A stretch of DNA of 62,414 bases from Agromyces albus (lineage in GTDB: Bacteria > Actinomycetota > Actinomycetes > Actinomycetales > Microbacteriaceae): NCBI RefSeq assembly GCF_004134825.1, contig NZ_SDPN01000022.1:1-62414 (forward strand). The letters are read 5' to 3'. Under the pieces are notes generated by a model. The model was not told the DNA's origin, searched no databases, and worked only from the letters and a program-made list of their open reading frames with translations. Within the stretch, counting starts at the first letter, position 1, and the number at the start of each line of letters is the position of its first letter. Of this stretch, positions 33,956 through 42,558 are shown one piece after another. The position numbers and the translations under genes were made by a program.

Positions 33956-33993
33956 GTGTGGCCGCCCGGAGCTCTCACGCCGGGCGGCCACAC
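33956..33993. other. Strong intercistronic hairpin between binding protein and permease genes
   Basis: Perfect 14-bp stem GTGTGGCCGCCCGG with its complement and a 10-nt loop, starting 4 bp after the stop codon of the binding-protein gene. No T-run follows. The position suits an mRNA-stabilising or attenuating element that keeps binding protein in excess over permeases. Confidence 0.65.
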
Positions 33994-34031
33994 CGCCGCA
34001 CCGCACCGATCGACTCGACCCGGGAGACAGC

Positions 34032-34985
34032 ATGAGCGTCAGAACGCTGACGACGCCGACCACGGCAGATCCGACCGCACCGATACCCCGCGCGGGCCGA
34101 ACACGGAAGCGTCGAACATCGACGACCCACGTGCTGGCGCCGCTCGTGTTCATCTCCGTCGCCGTCGTGCTCTTCCTGCTGTTCTTCGTGTGGCCCGGAG
34201 CCCTCGGGCTCTTGTACTCCTTCACCGACTACAGCGGTGTGGGAGACCTCGATTTCATCGGACTCGACAACTACGTCGACCTCTTCGCCGACGATGCGTT
34301 CTACGCGTCGCTGGCGCGAACCTTCCTCTACACCGCGCTCTCGGTTCCGCTGCACTACGTGGTCTCGCTGGGGATCGCGATGCTCCTGGCCAGCTCGCTC
34401 GCGAAGGGGAAATCCTCCGCACGCGTGATCTTCTTCCTCCCGTGGCTGATCTCGCCGATCGTCGCCGGCGTGATCTGGCGGTGGCTGTTCGGCGAGAACT
34501 TCGGGTTCGTCAACTTCGTCATCACCCTCCTCGGCGGCGACGGACTGCACTGGCAGACCGACGCGTCACTGGCACTCGCCCTCATCCTCATCGTGAGCAC
34601 GTGGGCAACCACCGCGTTCAACATGTTGCTGTTCATCGCCGCCATCCGGAACATTCCGAAGTCCTACCTCGAGGCGGCTGAGATCGACGGCGCCAACGCC
34701 TGGGTTCGCTTCCGTCGCATCACCCTGCCCCTGCTCGCCCCCACGTCGTTCATGGTGATCCTGCTGACCACGATCGGTTCCATGAAGGAATTCGCGATGG
34801 TGCAGGCCCTCAACGGCGGCGGCCCCGGCACGCAGAACATGTTCATCGTCCAGTACATCTACCGCACCGGGTTCGAGCGGGCCGACATCGGATACGCGAG
34901 CGCCGCGTCGATGGTGCTCATGGCGATCCTGGTGCTCATCGCGCTCGTCCAGATGCAATTCGACCGGAAGCGGGACCTCGCATGA
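34032..34985 (+). CDS. Sugar ABC transporter permease (MalF/LacF type)
   Basis: 317-residue inner-membrane permease with six transmembrane helices and the EAA loop EAAEIDGANAWVRFRRITLP near residue 215, which contacts the ATPase. The ATG after GGGAG was chosen; the longer open frame upstream would run through the intercistronic hairpin. Its TGA overlaps the next ATG. No ATPase gene is present in the operon, so a shared MsiK-type ATPase elsewhere is expected, as for most actinobacterial CUT1 systems. Confidence 0.92.
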   Translation: MSVRTLTTPTTADPTAPIPRAGRTRKRRTSTTHVLAPLVFISVAVVLFLLFFVWPGALGLLYSFTDYSGVGDLDFIGLDNYVDLFADDAFYASLARTFLYTALSVPLHYVVSLGIAMLLASSLAKGKSSARVIFFLPWLISPIVAGVIWRWLFGENFGFVNFVITLLGGDGLHWQTDASLALALILIVSTWATTAFNMLLFIAAIRNIPKSYLEAAEIDGANAWVRFRRITLPLLAPTSFMVILLTTIGSMKEFAMVQALNGGGPGTQNMFIVQYIYRTGFERADIGYASAASMVLMAILVLIALVQMQFDRKRDLA

Positions 34986-35800
34986 AGACGTTCCGTGCCG
35001 CCCCGAGCACGATCATCCTCTGGGTCCTCGCCGCCCTATATCTGTTCCCGACGGCGTGGTTCCTGCTCAGCTCGTTGAAGCCCGGGTCCGAGCTCTTCAG
35101 CCTGCCGCTGACGATCCTGCCGCGCGATTGGACGGTCGCGGGATTCGTGACCGCGTGGAACCGTTTCGACTTCCAGCAGTACTTCATCAACACCACGGTC
35201 GTGGCAGTGGTCACCACGGCCCTCACCGTCATCGTGAGTGCGATGACGGGGTATGCCTTCGCGAAGTACACATCGTGGTGGCTGCGTGGCTTCTTCATCT
35301 GCATCCTCGCCACGACGATGCTGCCGACCGAGGTCATCATGCCGAGCTCGTTCGCGGTGGTCCGCGATCTCGGGCTGTACGACACGCTCGCGGGCATCAT
35401 CGTGCCGTCGATCATCACCGCGACCGGCATCTTCATGTTCCGCCAGTACTTCTCCACCATCCCCGACGAACTGATGGAGGCAGCGCGTATCGACGGGGTC
35501 GGCGAGTTCCGCCTGTTCCTCAAGATCATGCTGCCGCTCGCCAAGCCGATCGCCGTCGTGCTCGCGATCTTCTCCTTCCAATGGCGCTGGAACGACTACA
35601 TCTGGCCGCTCCTGATCCTGCGCGACCCCGAGCGCTACACCCTCCAGGTCGCACTGCGCAGCATTGTCGGCGCTGACAACATCGACTGGTCGGTGCTGCT
35701 GGCGGCATCCGTCATCTCGCTCGTGCCGATGGTGGTGCTGTTCGCGATCTTCCAGCGCCAGATCCTGAGTGCCGACATCAACTCCGGGCTCAAGGACTGA
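34982..35800 (+). CDS. Sugar ABC transporter permease (MalG/LacG type)
   Basis: 272-residue second permease, six helices, EAA loop EAARIDGVGEFRLFLKIMLP near residue 164. The ATGA overlap with the first permease shows coupled translation. The GTG of the next gene begins four bases after its stop, which ties that gene to the transporter. Confidence 0.92.
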   Translation: MKTFRAAPSTIILWVLAALYLFPTAWFLLSSLKPGSELFSLPLTILPRDWTVAGFVTAWNRFDFQQYFINTTVVAVVTTALTVIVSAMTGYAFAKYTSWWLRGFFICILATTMLPTEVIMPSSFAVVRDLGLYDTLAGIIVPSIITATGIFMFRQYFSTIPDELMEAARIDGVGEFRLFLKIMLPLAKPIAVVLAIFSFQWRWNDYIWPLLILRDPERYTLQVALRSIVGADNIDWSVLLAASVISLVPMVVLFAIFQRQILSADINSGLKD

Positions 35801-35804
35801 CCGC

Positions 35805-37556
35805 GTGACCGGCGCCGCGACCCCGAGCGACGCGGGCCTCCCGCAGCTGGCGGCGGATGCCCGTGCACATGTTGCGGCGCTGCTCACCGAGGGCGACGAG
35901 GCCGACGAGCAACGGCGCCGTGGTCACCGCGGCCTCATGGCCATGGTGAAGGCCGCCGTCGTGTCGGGAGTGCATTCCGCCGCACCCACCCCGTCGGAGG
36001 TGACCGGTGCCGCCCGCTGGCTGAGCGAGCTGGAGGAGCTGCAGACGGCGACGGGGCTGTTCTCCTCCGGCGACAACCTCGCTTCGCCGCCCGACTCGGC
36101 CTTCACGATCACCGACGCCGCCCTCGTGCTGCGCGTGCTCCGCACGGCGGGTCCCGGAGCCTGGCCTGACGACCTCGGCGAACGACTCGAGCGGATGCTG
36201 CGCCGCGCGATGCCCGCGCTGATCGTGGGCGGCGTGCACACACCGAACCATCGGTGGGAACTCGCTGGCGCCCTCGCAGGAGCCGGCGAGCTCTTGGGGG
36301 CGGGTATCGGGGAGCAGGCGATCGAACGAGCCCAAGAGTGGCTCGCCGAGGGGGTCGACATCGACGCCGACGGACTTTACTCCGAGCGCAGCGCGATCTA
36401 CGCGGCGCACGTGTCGAACCCATCGCTCCTCGCCCTCGCCGACGTGCTCGGCCGCAGCGACCTGCTCGAGCTCGTGCATCGCAACCTGCATGCCCAGCTC
36501 GATCTCACCGCGCCGGGCGGCGAGGTCGAAACCGTGCATTCGCGCCGCCAGGACCAGAAATACGGGGTCTTCCCGCTCGGATCGTTCGCGGGGCAGTTCG
36601 CTCGCTTCGCGGTGTCGTGTGCGCGGTGCCGCGCGGCGACGGCGTGGGCGCTCACCCTGCCCGGAGTCGACCCCGTCGACGTGCTCGCTCACGCGATGCT
36701 CGACGACGAGGTGGGCGCCGGGCTCCTGGCCGCCGCTTCCGAGAAGGGCGGGCCGGGGCGGGCCGCGGAAATCGCTCGAGCCGTCGGCGAGTCGACGGCG
36801 ACCGTGCGCTGGTTCGGCGGCGTTCGGCTGCTTCGCCGCACCCGTGGGCGTGACTGGGCCACCGTCTACGGCGGGTCTGACGTGCCCGTCGCACGGCGGA
36901 TCGCCTCGGGCCTCGCGTGCAATCCGACCTTCCTGCGGCTCGCGCTCGGGCGCGTGGAGGTCTCGTCGGTGCGCCTCAGTCGTGATTTCTTCGGTCTCGG
37001 ACCGTTCCGCGCGGCATCCGTCGAGTACGACTCGATCTACCCCGACCGGCTCGTGATGCGCGAGGAGCTCGCCGCGGGCTACTACCAGCCCCTGCCGGAG
37101 CAGCTCCGACAGTCGAACGGCGCCTATCCGCTCGAATTCGAGGGACGCTTCGCAGCGGCGATGGCGTTCGGCGAGCGGTCGGTGGACCTCCTCCCCCTGC
37201 GCACCTCGGTGACGGTGGAGCTCACCGACGAGGGCGCCGAGCTCACGGTCACGACCGACGGCCCGGTGGCGGCGCATGCGCTCGAGATCGGGCTCCGTGA
37301 TGTTCCGGATGTCGCCGGCGCAGCACCGCTCGGCGACGGGCGCTTCCACCTCGGCGACGACGAGGCCACCGTGACGGTCGCAGGAGCCACCTTGCGGGTC
37401 GACCTCGACGGAGCCACGGGCACTGCGCCCGCTCCGCACTACCACCCCGGCGAGGCGTACTCCTTCCTCGACGGCACCGATGCGGTCGGCGGCACTCGCC
37501 TGTATGCGACGTGGAACTCGCCCGGAAGCGTCACGGTGCGGCTCCGCCGCGCCTGA
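35805..37556 (+). CDS. Uncharacterised 583-aa protein of a sugar-uptake operon (possible heparinase/lyase-like or glycoside hydrolase fold)
   Basis: I do not recognise the family with certainty. The first 370 or so residues are rich in alanine/leucine helices like an (alpha/alpha) toroid, and the last 200 are beta-rich (LTVTTDGPVAAHALEIGL, FHLGDDEATVTVAG), the two-part plan of many polysaccharide lyases and some hydrolases. Candidate active-site stretches are TPNHRWE (N148-E152), YSERSAIY (Y192-Y199) and HSRRQDQKYG (from H245). No signal peptide is seen, so it should be cytoplasmic and act on an imported oligosaccharide. GTG start 4 bp after the permease stop; the longer frame upstream overlaps the permease and is rejected. 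Confidence 0.75.
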   Translation: MTGAATPSDAGLPQLAADARAHVAALLTEGDEADEQRRRGHRGLMAMVKAAVVSGVHSAAPTPSEVTGAARWLSELEELQTATGLFSSGDNLASPPDSAFTITDAALVLRVLRTAGPGAWPDDLGERLERMLRRAMPALIVGGVHTPNHRWELAGALAGAGELLGAGIGEQAIERAQEWLAEGVDIDADGLYSERSAIYAAHVSNPSLLALADVLGRSDLLELVHRNLHAQLDLTAPGGEVETVHSRRQDQKYGVFPLGSFAGQFARFAVSCARCRAATAWALTLPGVDPVDVLAHAMLDDEVGAGLLAAASEKGGPGRAAEIARAVGESTATVRWFGGVRLLRRTRGRDWATVYGGSDVPVARRIASGLACNPTFLRLALGRVEVSSVRLSRDFFGLGPFRAASVEYDSIYPDRLVMREELAAGYYQPLPEQLRQSNGAYPLEFEGRFAAAMAFGERSVDLLPLRTSVTVELTDEGAELTVTTDGPVAAHALEIGLRDVPDVAGAAPLGDGRFHLGDDEATVTVAGATLRVDLDGATGTAPAPHYHPGEAYSFLDGTDAVGGTRLYATWNSPGSVTVRLRRA

Positions 37557-37571
37557 GCCCGTCGGGCTCAG
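37553..37571. terminator. Hairpin CTGAGCCC-GTC-GGGCTCAG containing both convergent stop codons
   Basis: Perfect 8-bp stem with a 3-nt loop. One arm holds the TGA of the lyase-like gene, the other the TGA of the DUF885 gene. It is presumably a compact bidirectional terminator; termination strength is unknown because no T-run is present. Confidence 0.6.
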
Positions 37572-39232
37572 CCGAGGAGCGCCGTGCGGAGCGTGTCGAG
37601 GCCGACGCCGCCGAGGTCGAGCGCGCGCCGGTGGAACTCGCGAATGTCGAACGCGGCGCCCTCACGGCGCTTCACCTCATCGCGGAGCTGCTCCCAGATG
37701 CGCTGGCCGACCTTGTACGACGGCGCCTGCCCGGGCCAGCCGAGGTAACGGTTCACCTCGAATCGCACGAATCCCTCGTTCATGTTGACGTTCTGGCGGA
37801 GGAACTCGAGTGCGTACTCCCCCGTCCACACACCCTCGCCGTCGGGGCGCTGCTTGCCGAGGTGCACGCCGATGTCGAGCGCGACGCGAGCTGCACGCAT
37901 GCGCTGGCCGTCGAGCATGCCGAGCCGGTCGGCGGGGTCGTCGAGGTAGCCCAGGCCCTCCATGAGCCGCTCGGCGTAGAGCGCCCAGCCCTCGGCGTGA
38001 CCCGATGTGCCCGCGAGCTGCCGGCGCCAGGTGTTGAGCTTGCCGCGATTCACGACCGCCTGGCCGATCTGCAGGTGATGGCCGGGCACGCCCTCGTGGT
38101 AGACCGTCGTGAGCTCGCGCCAGGTGTCGAACTCGGTGACGCCCTCGGGCACCGACCACCACATGCGGCCGGCCCGACTGAAGTCGTCGGTCGGCGCCGT
38201 GTAGTAGATGCCGCCCTCTTGCGTCGGCGCGATCATGCACTCGAGGGTGCGGATGTCGGCGGGAATGTCGAACTGCGTGGCGCCCAGTTCGGCGACGGCC
38301 CGGTCGCTCGTCTCCTGCATCCAGCGTTGCAGCGCTTCGGTGCCGTGGAGCTTTCGGCTCGGGTCGCCGTCGAGGAAGGCGATGGCCTCGGCGACGGATG
38401 CCCCGGGCACGATCTCGCGCGCAATGGACTCCTGCTCGTCGACCATTCGGGCGAGCTCCTCGATGCCCCACTCGTAGGTCTCGTCGAGGTCGATCACGGC
38501 GCCGAGGAAGCGGCGCGACTGGAGGGCGTAGATCTCACGGCCGACGGCATCGTGCTCGCCTGCGACCGGAAGGAGCTCCTGCTCCAGGAAGGCGGCGAGC
38601 CGGGCGTAGGCGCTTCCCGCTTCGGCGGCACGACCGGCGAGGTCGGCGCGCAGCGTTGCGGGGAGCTCGGCCGGCGCTCCCCCGGTGAACTCGGCGAAGA
38701 ACCCGTCGTTTCGCTCGAGCTTGTGGGCTTGCGCCGCGACCTCGCGCACCTGCCGCGCCGCGGGGACGATTCCTCGTTCGATGCCGAGCTTGAGCGTCTC
38801 GATGTAGCCGTCGAGTGCACCGGGCAGGGCGGCCAGGCGAGTGGAGATCGTCGACCAGTCGTCGAGGTCGTCGGTCGACATCAGGTCGAAGACCTCACGG
38901 ATCTCCTGCGCCGGGCTCGCGATGACGTTGAGGTCGCGCAACGGCAGGCCCGCTTCGTGCGCCTCGAGGTCGAGGGTGAGCTCGCTGCGCAGGTCGGCGA
39001 GGGTGACGACGTCGATCTCGTCGACCGCCGTCGCGGCATCGAGCTGCGCGAGCGTGCCACGAACCGCCTCGGCCGAGCGCTCGAGGCCATCGGGCGAGTA
39101 GTCGCCGAAGCGCGAGTCGGCCTCGGGACGACCGATGTAGGTGCCGAGTGTGGGGCTCAACTCGACGAGGGCGTCGACCCACTCCTCGGCGATGCGGTCG
39201 ATATCGGTCGGAATTCGTTCGCTCGCTGCCAT
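37568..39232 (-). CDS. DUF885 domain protein (putative metallopeptidase)
   Basis: 554-residue protein of the DUF885 family, related to metallocarboxypeptidases. The zinc-type motif TVYHEGVPGHHLQIGQ lies near residue 375. Other conserved stretches are GGIYYTAPTDDF and SGHAEGWALYAERL. No signal peptide is visible. The ATG has no Shine-Dalgarno but lies 6 nt after TAGGCT, so the mRNA may be leaderless. Its substrate is unknown. It lies between the accessory operon and polA. Confidence 0.87.
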   Translation of the reverse strand: MAASERIPTDIDRIAEEWVDALVELSPTLGTYIGRPEADSRFGDYSPDGLERSAEAVRGTLAQLDAATAVDEIDVVTLADLRSELTLDLEAHEAGLPLRDLNVIASPAQEIREVFDLMSTDDLDDWSTISTRLAALPGALDGYIETLKLGIERGIVPAARQVREVAAQAHKLERNDGFFAEFTGGAPAELPATLRADLAGRAAEAGSAYARLAAFLEQELLPVAGEHDAVGREIYALQSRRFLGAVIDLDETYEWGIEELARMVDEQESIAREIVPGASVAEAIAFLDGDPSRKLHGTEALQRWMQETSDRAVAELGATQFDIPADIRTLECMIAPTQEGGIYYTAPTDDFSRAGRMWWSVPEGVTEFDTWRELTTVYHEGVPGHHLQIGQAVVNRGKLNTWRRQLAGTSGHAEGWALYAERLMEGLGYLDDPADRLGMLDGQRMRAARVALDIGVHLGKQRPDGEGVWTGEYALEFLRQNVNMNEGFVRFEVNRYLGWPGQAPSYKVGQRIWEQLRDEVKRREGAAFDIREFHRRALDLGGVGLDTLRTALLG

Positions 39233-39238
39233 GGAGCG

Positions 39239-39244
39239 AGCCTA
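39239..39244 (-). promoter_or_regulatory. Candidate -10 (TAGGCT) for leaderless DUF885 gene
   Basis: TAGGCT, CGCTCC, then ATG on the minus strand. It lies in the 89-bp spacer after polA, in which I see no other element. Confidence 0.48.
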
Positions 39245-39321
39245 TGACACTCCTCCGACGCTCGCGCGGCACGATCGGACACCGGCACGACGACGGATGC
39301 CTCGGCGTGCATGTGTTCGGC

Positions 39322-42018
39322 TCAGTGCGCCGCGTCGTCCCAGTTCGCGCCCCGGCCGATCTGCACGTCGAGGGGAACGAGGAGTTCGGCGGCGTTGGAC
39401 ATCCGATCGCGCACGACCTCCTCGAGCGCTTCGGACTCACCCGGCGCGACCTCGAAGACGAGCTCGTCGTGCACCTGCATGAGCATGCGGCTGCCGAGCC
39501 CTCGCGCGGCGATGTCGGCTTCGACACGCGACATCGCGATCTTGATGATGTCGGCGGCGGACCCCTGGATCGGCGAGTTGAGCGCAGCACGCTCGGCGTT
39601 CTCGCGGTGGACGCGGTTCGGGCTCGCGAGGTCGGGGAACGCGCGACGCCGGCCGAAGATGGTCTCGGTGTATCCGTCGATCTTCGCTTGCTCGACGACG
39701 CCGCGGAGGTAGCCGCGCACGGCGCCGAAGCGCTCGAAGTACTCCTTCATGAGCTGCGTCGCCTCTGCCCGGTCGATGCGGAGCTGCTTCGAGAGGCCGA
39801 ACGCGCTGAGCCCGTAGGCGAGGCCGTACGACATCGCCTTCACCTTCGTGCGCATGAGCGGGGTCACGTCAGCCGGATCGACCGAGAACACCCGGGCACC
39901 GACGAATCGGTGCAGATCTTCGCCGGCGTTGAATGCCTCGATGAGCCCCGGGTCGCCGGAGAGATGCGCCATGATGCGCATCTCGATCTGCGAGTAGTCG
40001 GCCGTGAGGAGCTCGGTGTACTCGGGGCCGTGCCGGAACGCCTTGCGGATGCGGCGGCCCTCTTCAGTTCGGATGGGGATGTTCTGCAGGTTCGGGTCGT
40101 TCGAGGACATGCGGCCGGTGGCCGCACCGATCTGCCAGTAGGTCGTGTGGATGCGACCGTCGCCGGCGATCGCCTTGTCGAGCGACTCGACGATCTGGCG
40201 GAGCTTGGTCGCGTCGCGGTGCTCGAGCAGGTAGCCGAGGAACGGGTGCGGGTTCGACTCCTGCAGGTCGGCGAGTGCGCTCGCGTCGGTCGTGTAGCCG
40301 GTCTTCGTCGCGCGGGTCTTCGGCATTCCGAGCTGGTCGAAGAGCACCTCCTGCAATTGCTTCGGGGAGCCGAGGTTGACCTCGCGGCCGATCTCGGCGA
40401 ACGCCGCCTCGGCCAGCCCCGCGGCTCGCTCGGCGAGCTGGCTGGAGAGCGCGGCAAGTTCAGGATGATCGACCGTGACCCCGCGGAGCTCCATCGCCGC
40501 GAGCACGGGCACGAGGGGCATCTCGACCTCGGCGAGGAGACGGCGGGAGCTCTCGGACAGCGAGCGCAGCACCACGGGCGCGAGCCGCAACGTGTACCAG
40601 GCGTACTCGGGAGCGCCTGCGTCGGTGCCCTCTTCGGGCAGCAACTGGCTCGGATCGGCTTGCGGAACGGTCTCGCCGAGGTACTGCGACACGAGGTCGG
40701 CGAGCGTCTTCTCGGCGAGGATCGGGCGCACGAGCCATCCGGCCACAAGCGTATCGACGACGAGTCCGTCGAACGCGAGCCCCGACCGGGTGAGCGCCTT
40801 CAACTGCGTCTTCGCATCGGTCATGATCTTGGGCGAATCGCTCGCGAGCCACGTCTCGAACGCGGCGTAGTCGGCCCGCCCCGGCTGCCAGTGCAGGTGC
40901 ACCGTCTCGTCGGAGGTCGCGATGCCGGCGCCGATGACCTTGCCGTCGACGATCTCGAGACTGAGCCCGAGACCCGCGGGCTCGGCCGCGACTGCACGCT
41001 CGAGCCACAGCGCAAGCTCCTCGTCGAGCAGGAGACGAGTGGTGGGGGCAGATGGCGCTGCCACCACTTCGGCGACGGCCTCGATGGCCTCGACCTCGGC
41101 CGGCGCTGAGATGCCGCCGTTGCCGTTCGCCGCGGCGATCTTCATGACGCGTTCGAGCAGTGTTCTGAACTCGAGGCGGCCGAAGAGCTCGCGCACGGCG
41201 TCTTCGTCGATCGGCTGGGTGGCGAACTCGTCGATCGAGACGTCGAGCGGCACATCGGTGACGAGCTTGTTGAGCCGCCGGTTGCGGATCGCGTTCTCCT
41301 TCTCGTCGCGGAGGTTCTGCCCGACGACGCCCTTGATCTCGTCGGCGTGCGCCAGGATGCCGTCGAGGTCGCCGTAGAGGCCGAGCCACTTGACGGCGGT
41401 CTTCTCGCCCACCTTCGTGATGCCGATGAGGTTGTCGCTCGACTCGCCGACGAGCGCCGCGACGTCGGGATACTGCTCGGGACGGATGCCGTAGCGCTCG
41501 ATGACCGCGGCGGTGTCGTAGCGCTTCAGCTGCGAGACTCCCTGGGTGTTCGGGTACAGCAGCGTGACGTCGTCGTTGACGAGCTGGATGGTGTCGCGGT
41601 CGCCCGAGACGAGCAGCACACGGTAGCCCTCGGCCACGCCGCGCGCGGCGAGCGTCGCGAGGATGTCGTCGGCCTCGAAGTCCTCCTTCTCGATCGTGCG
41701 CACGCGCATCGCCTTCAGTGCGTCTTGCAGCAGAGGCACCTGCCCCTTGAACTCGGGCGGCGTCTCGCTGCGGGTGCCCTTGTACTCGGCGTAGTCGCGG
41801 TTGCGGAACGAGAACCGCGAGATGTCGAACGCGACCGCGAGGTGCGTGGGCTTCTCGTTCTGCAGCAGCAGGAGGAGCATCGAGAGGAACCCGTGAATGG
41901 CATTCGTGTGCTGTCCGTCACGGGTCTGGAAGCTGTCGACCGGGAGGGCGTAGAACGCCCGGAACGCCAACGAATGGCCGTCGATCACGAGGAGGGTAGG
42001 CTTTTCTGCGTCCGACAC
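39322..42018 (-). CDS. polA: DNA polymerase I
   Basis: Repair and Okazaki-fragment polymerase, with 898 residues. The N-terminal 5' nuclease domain has VIDGHSLAFRAFYALP and FEADDILATLA. The middle 3'-5' exonuclease fold lacks the DxE metal ligands (LSLEIVDG in that place), as is usual in actinobacteria. The polymerase motifs are TADYSQIEMRI (A), RTKVKAMSYGLAYG (B) and MQVHDELVFEV (C). The GTG start lies 6 nt after TAGGCT and lacks a Shine-Dalgarno. Divergent from the thioesterase gene, 58 bp away. Confidence 0.96.
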   Translation of the reverse strand: MSDAEKPTLLVIDGHSLAFRAFYALPVDSFQTRDGQHTNAIHGFLSMLLLLLQNEKPTHLAVAFDISRFSFRNRDYAEYKGTRSETPPEFKGQVPLLQDALKAMRVRTIEKEDFEADDILATLAARGVAEGYRVLLVSGDRDTIQLVNDDVTLLYPNTQGVSQLKRYDTAAVIERYGIRPEQYPDVAALVGESSDNLIGITKVGEKTAVKWLGLYGDLDGILAHADEIKGVVGQNLRDEKENAIRNRRLNKLVTDVPLDVSIDEFATQPIDEDAVRELFGRLEFRTLLERVMKIAAANGNGGISAPAEVEAIEAVAEVVAAPSAPTTRLLLDEELALWLERAVAAEPAGLGLSLEIVDGKVIGAGIATSDETVHLHWQPGRADYAAFETWLASDSPKIMTDAKTQLKALTRSGLAFDGLVVDTLVAGWLVRPILAEKTLADLVSQYLGETVPQADPSQLLPEEGTDAGAPEYAWYTLRLAPVVLRSLSESSRRLLAEVEMPLVPVLAAMELRGVTVDHPELAALSSQLAERAAGLAEAAFAEIGREVNLGSPKQLQEVLFDQLGMPKTRATKTGYTTDASALADLQESNPHPFLGYLLEHRDATKLRQIVESLDKAIAGDGRIHTTYWQIGAATGRMSSNDPNLQNIPIRTEEGRRIRKAFRHGPEYTELLTADYSQIEMRIMAHLSGDPGLIEAFNAGEDLHRFVGARVFSVDPADVTPLMRTKVKAMSYGLAYGLSAFGLSKQLRIDRAEATQLMKEYFERFGAVRGYLRGVVEQAKIDGYTETIFGRRRAFPDLASPNRVHRENAERAALNSPIQGSAADIIKIAMSRVEADIAARGLGSRMLMQVHDELVFEVAPGESEALEEVVRDRMSNAAELLVPLDVQIGRGANWDDAAH

Positions 42019-42024
42019 CCCCCA

Positions 42025-42030
42025 AGCCTA
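42025..42030 (-). promoter_or_regulatory. Candidate -10 (TAGGCT) for leaderless polA
   Basis: TAGGCT, TGGGGG, then GTG. It has the same spacing as the DUF885 and rpe promoters. Confidence 0.5.
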
Positions 42031-42076
42031 CAAGCGACCGACGACACGGTTCGCCGGCTCGATCTCGAAGGCGAGT

Positions 42077-42496
42077 ATGACGCAGACGACCGATCCCATC
42101 GACTACCTCCAGGCCCGGGGAATCGGCGCGCTGGCCGACAAGATGGGCATCGAATTCCTCGAATTCTCGGTCGAGCGCTCGGTCGCGAAGATGCCGGTCG
42201 AGGGCAACACGCAGCCCGCAATGCTCCTGCACGGCGGGGCGTATGTCGTGCTCGGCGAATCGCTCGGTTCGATGGCCGCGAACCTCTGGGCCGGCGAGGG
42301 CCGGCTCGCGGTGGGCATCGAGATCAACGCGACGCACACGCGCTCGGCCTCGAGTGGCTGGGTCACGGCCGTCTGCACGCCGATCCACCTCGGCCGCACG
42401 CTCACGACGCACGAGATCGCGGTGACCGACGACCAGGGCCGACGGTGTTCGACGATCCGCATCACGAACCTGATCCGGGACCTGAAGCAGGCCTAG
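42077..42496 (+). CDS. PaaI-family hotdog thioesterase
   Basis: 139-residue hotdog-fold acyl-CoA thioesterase. The active-site region LLHGGAYVVLGESLGS near residue 51 has the HGG and the catalytic glutamate of the PaaI/MenI group. ATG with GAAGG upstream. The natural acyl-CoA is not predictable; MenI-like hydrolysis of DHNA-CoA is one option. Convergent with the ANTAR regulator; a hairpin separates them. Confidence 0.88.
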   Translation: MTQTTDPIDYLQARGIGALADKMGIEFLEFSVERSVAKMPVEGNTQPAMLLHGGAYVVLGESLGSMAANLWAGEGRLAVGIEINATHTRSASSGWVTAVCTPIHLGRTLTTHEIAVTDDQGRRCSTIRITNLIRDLKQA

Positions 42497-42508
42497 CCCC
42501 CAGACGAC

Positions 42509-42541
42509 GGATGCCGCGACGAACGTGTCGTCGCGGCATCC
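42509..42541. terminator. Bidirectional hairpin terminator between thioesterase and pdtaR
   Basis: Perfect 14-bp stem GGATGCCGCGACGA with its complement and an ACGTG-type 5-nt loop, between convergent stops. Both arms contain the window's frequent word GGATGCC. Confidence 0.78.
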
Positions 42542-42558
42542 GATGATCGGGGTCTGCG

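Noticed and set aside
39322..42018. PolA exonuclease domain lacking DxE metal ligands
   Set aside because: Loss of 3'-5' proofreading residues is normal for actinobacterial DNA polymerase I, not a special feature of this genome.
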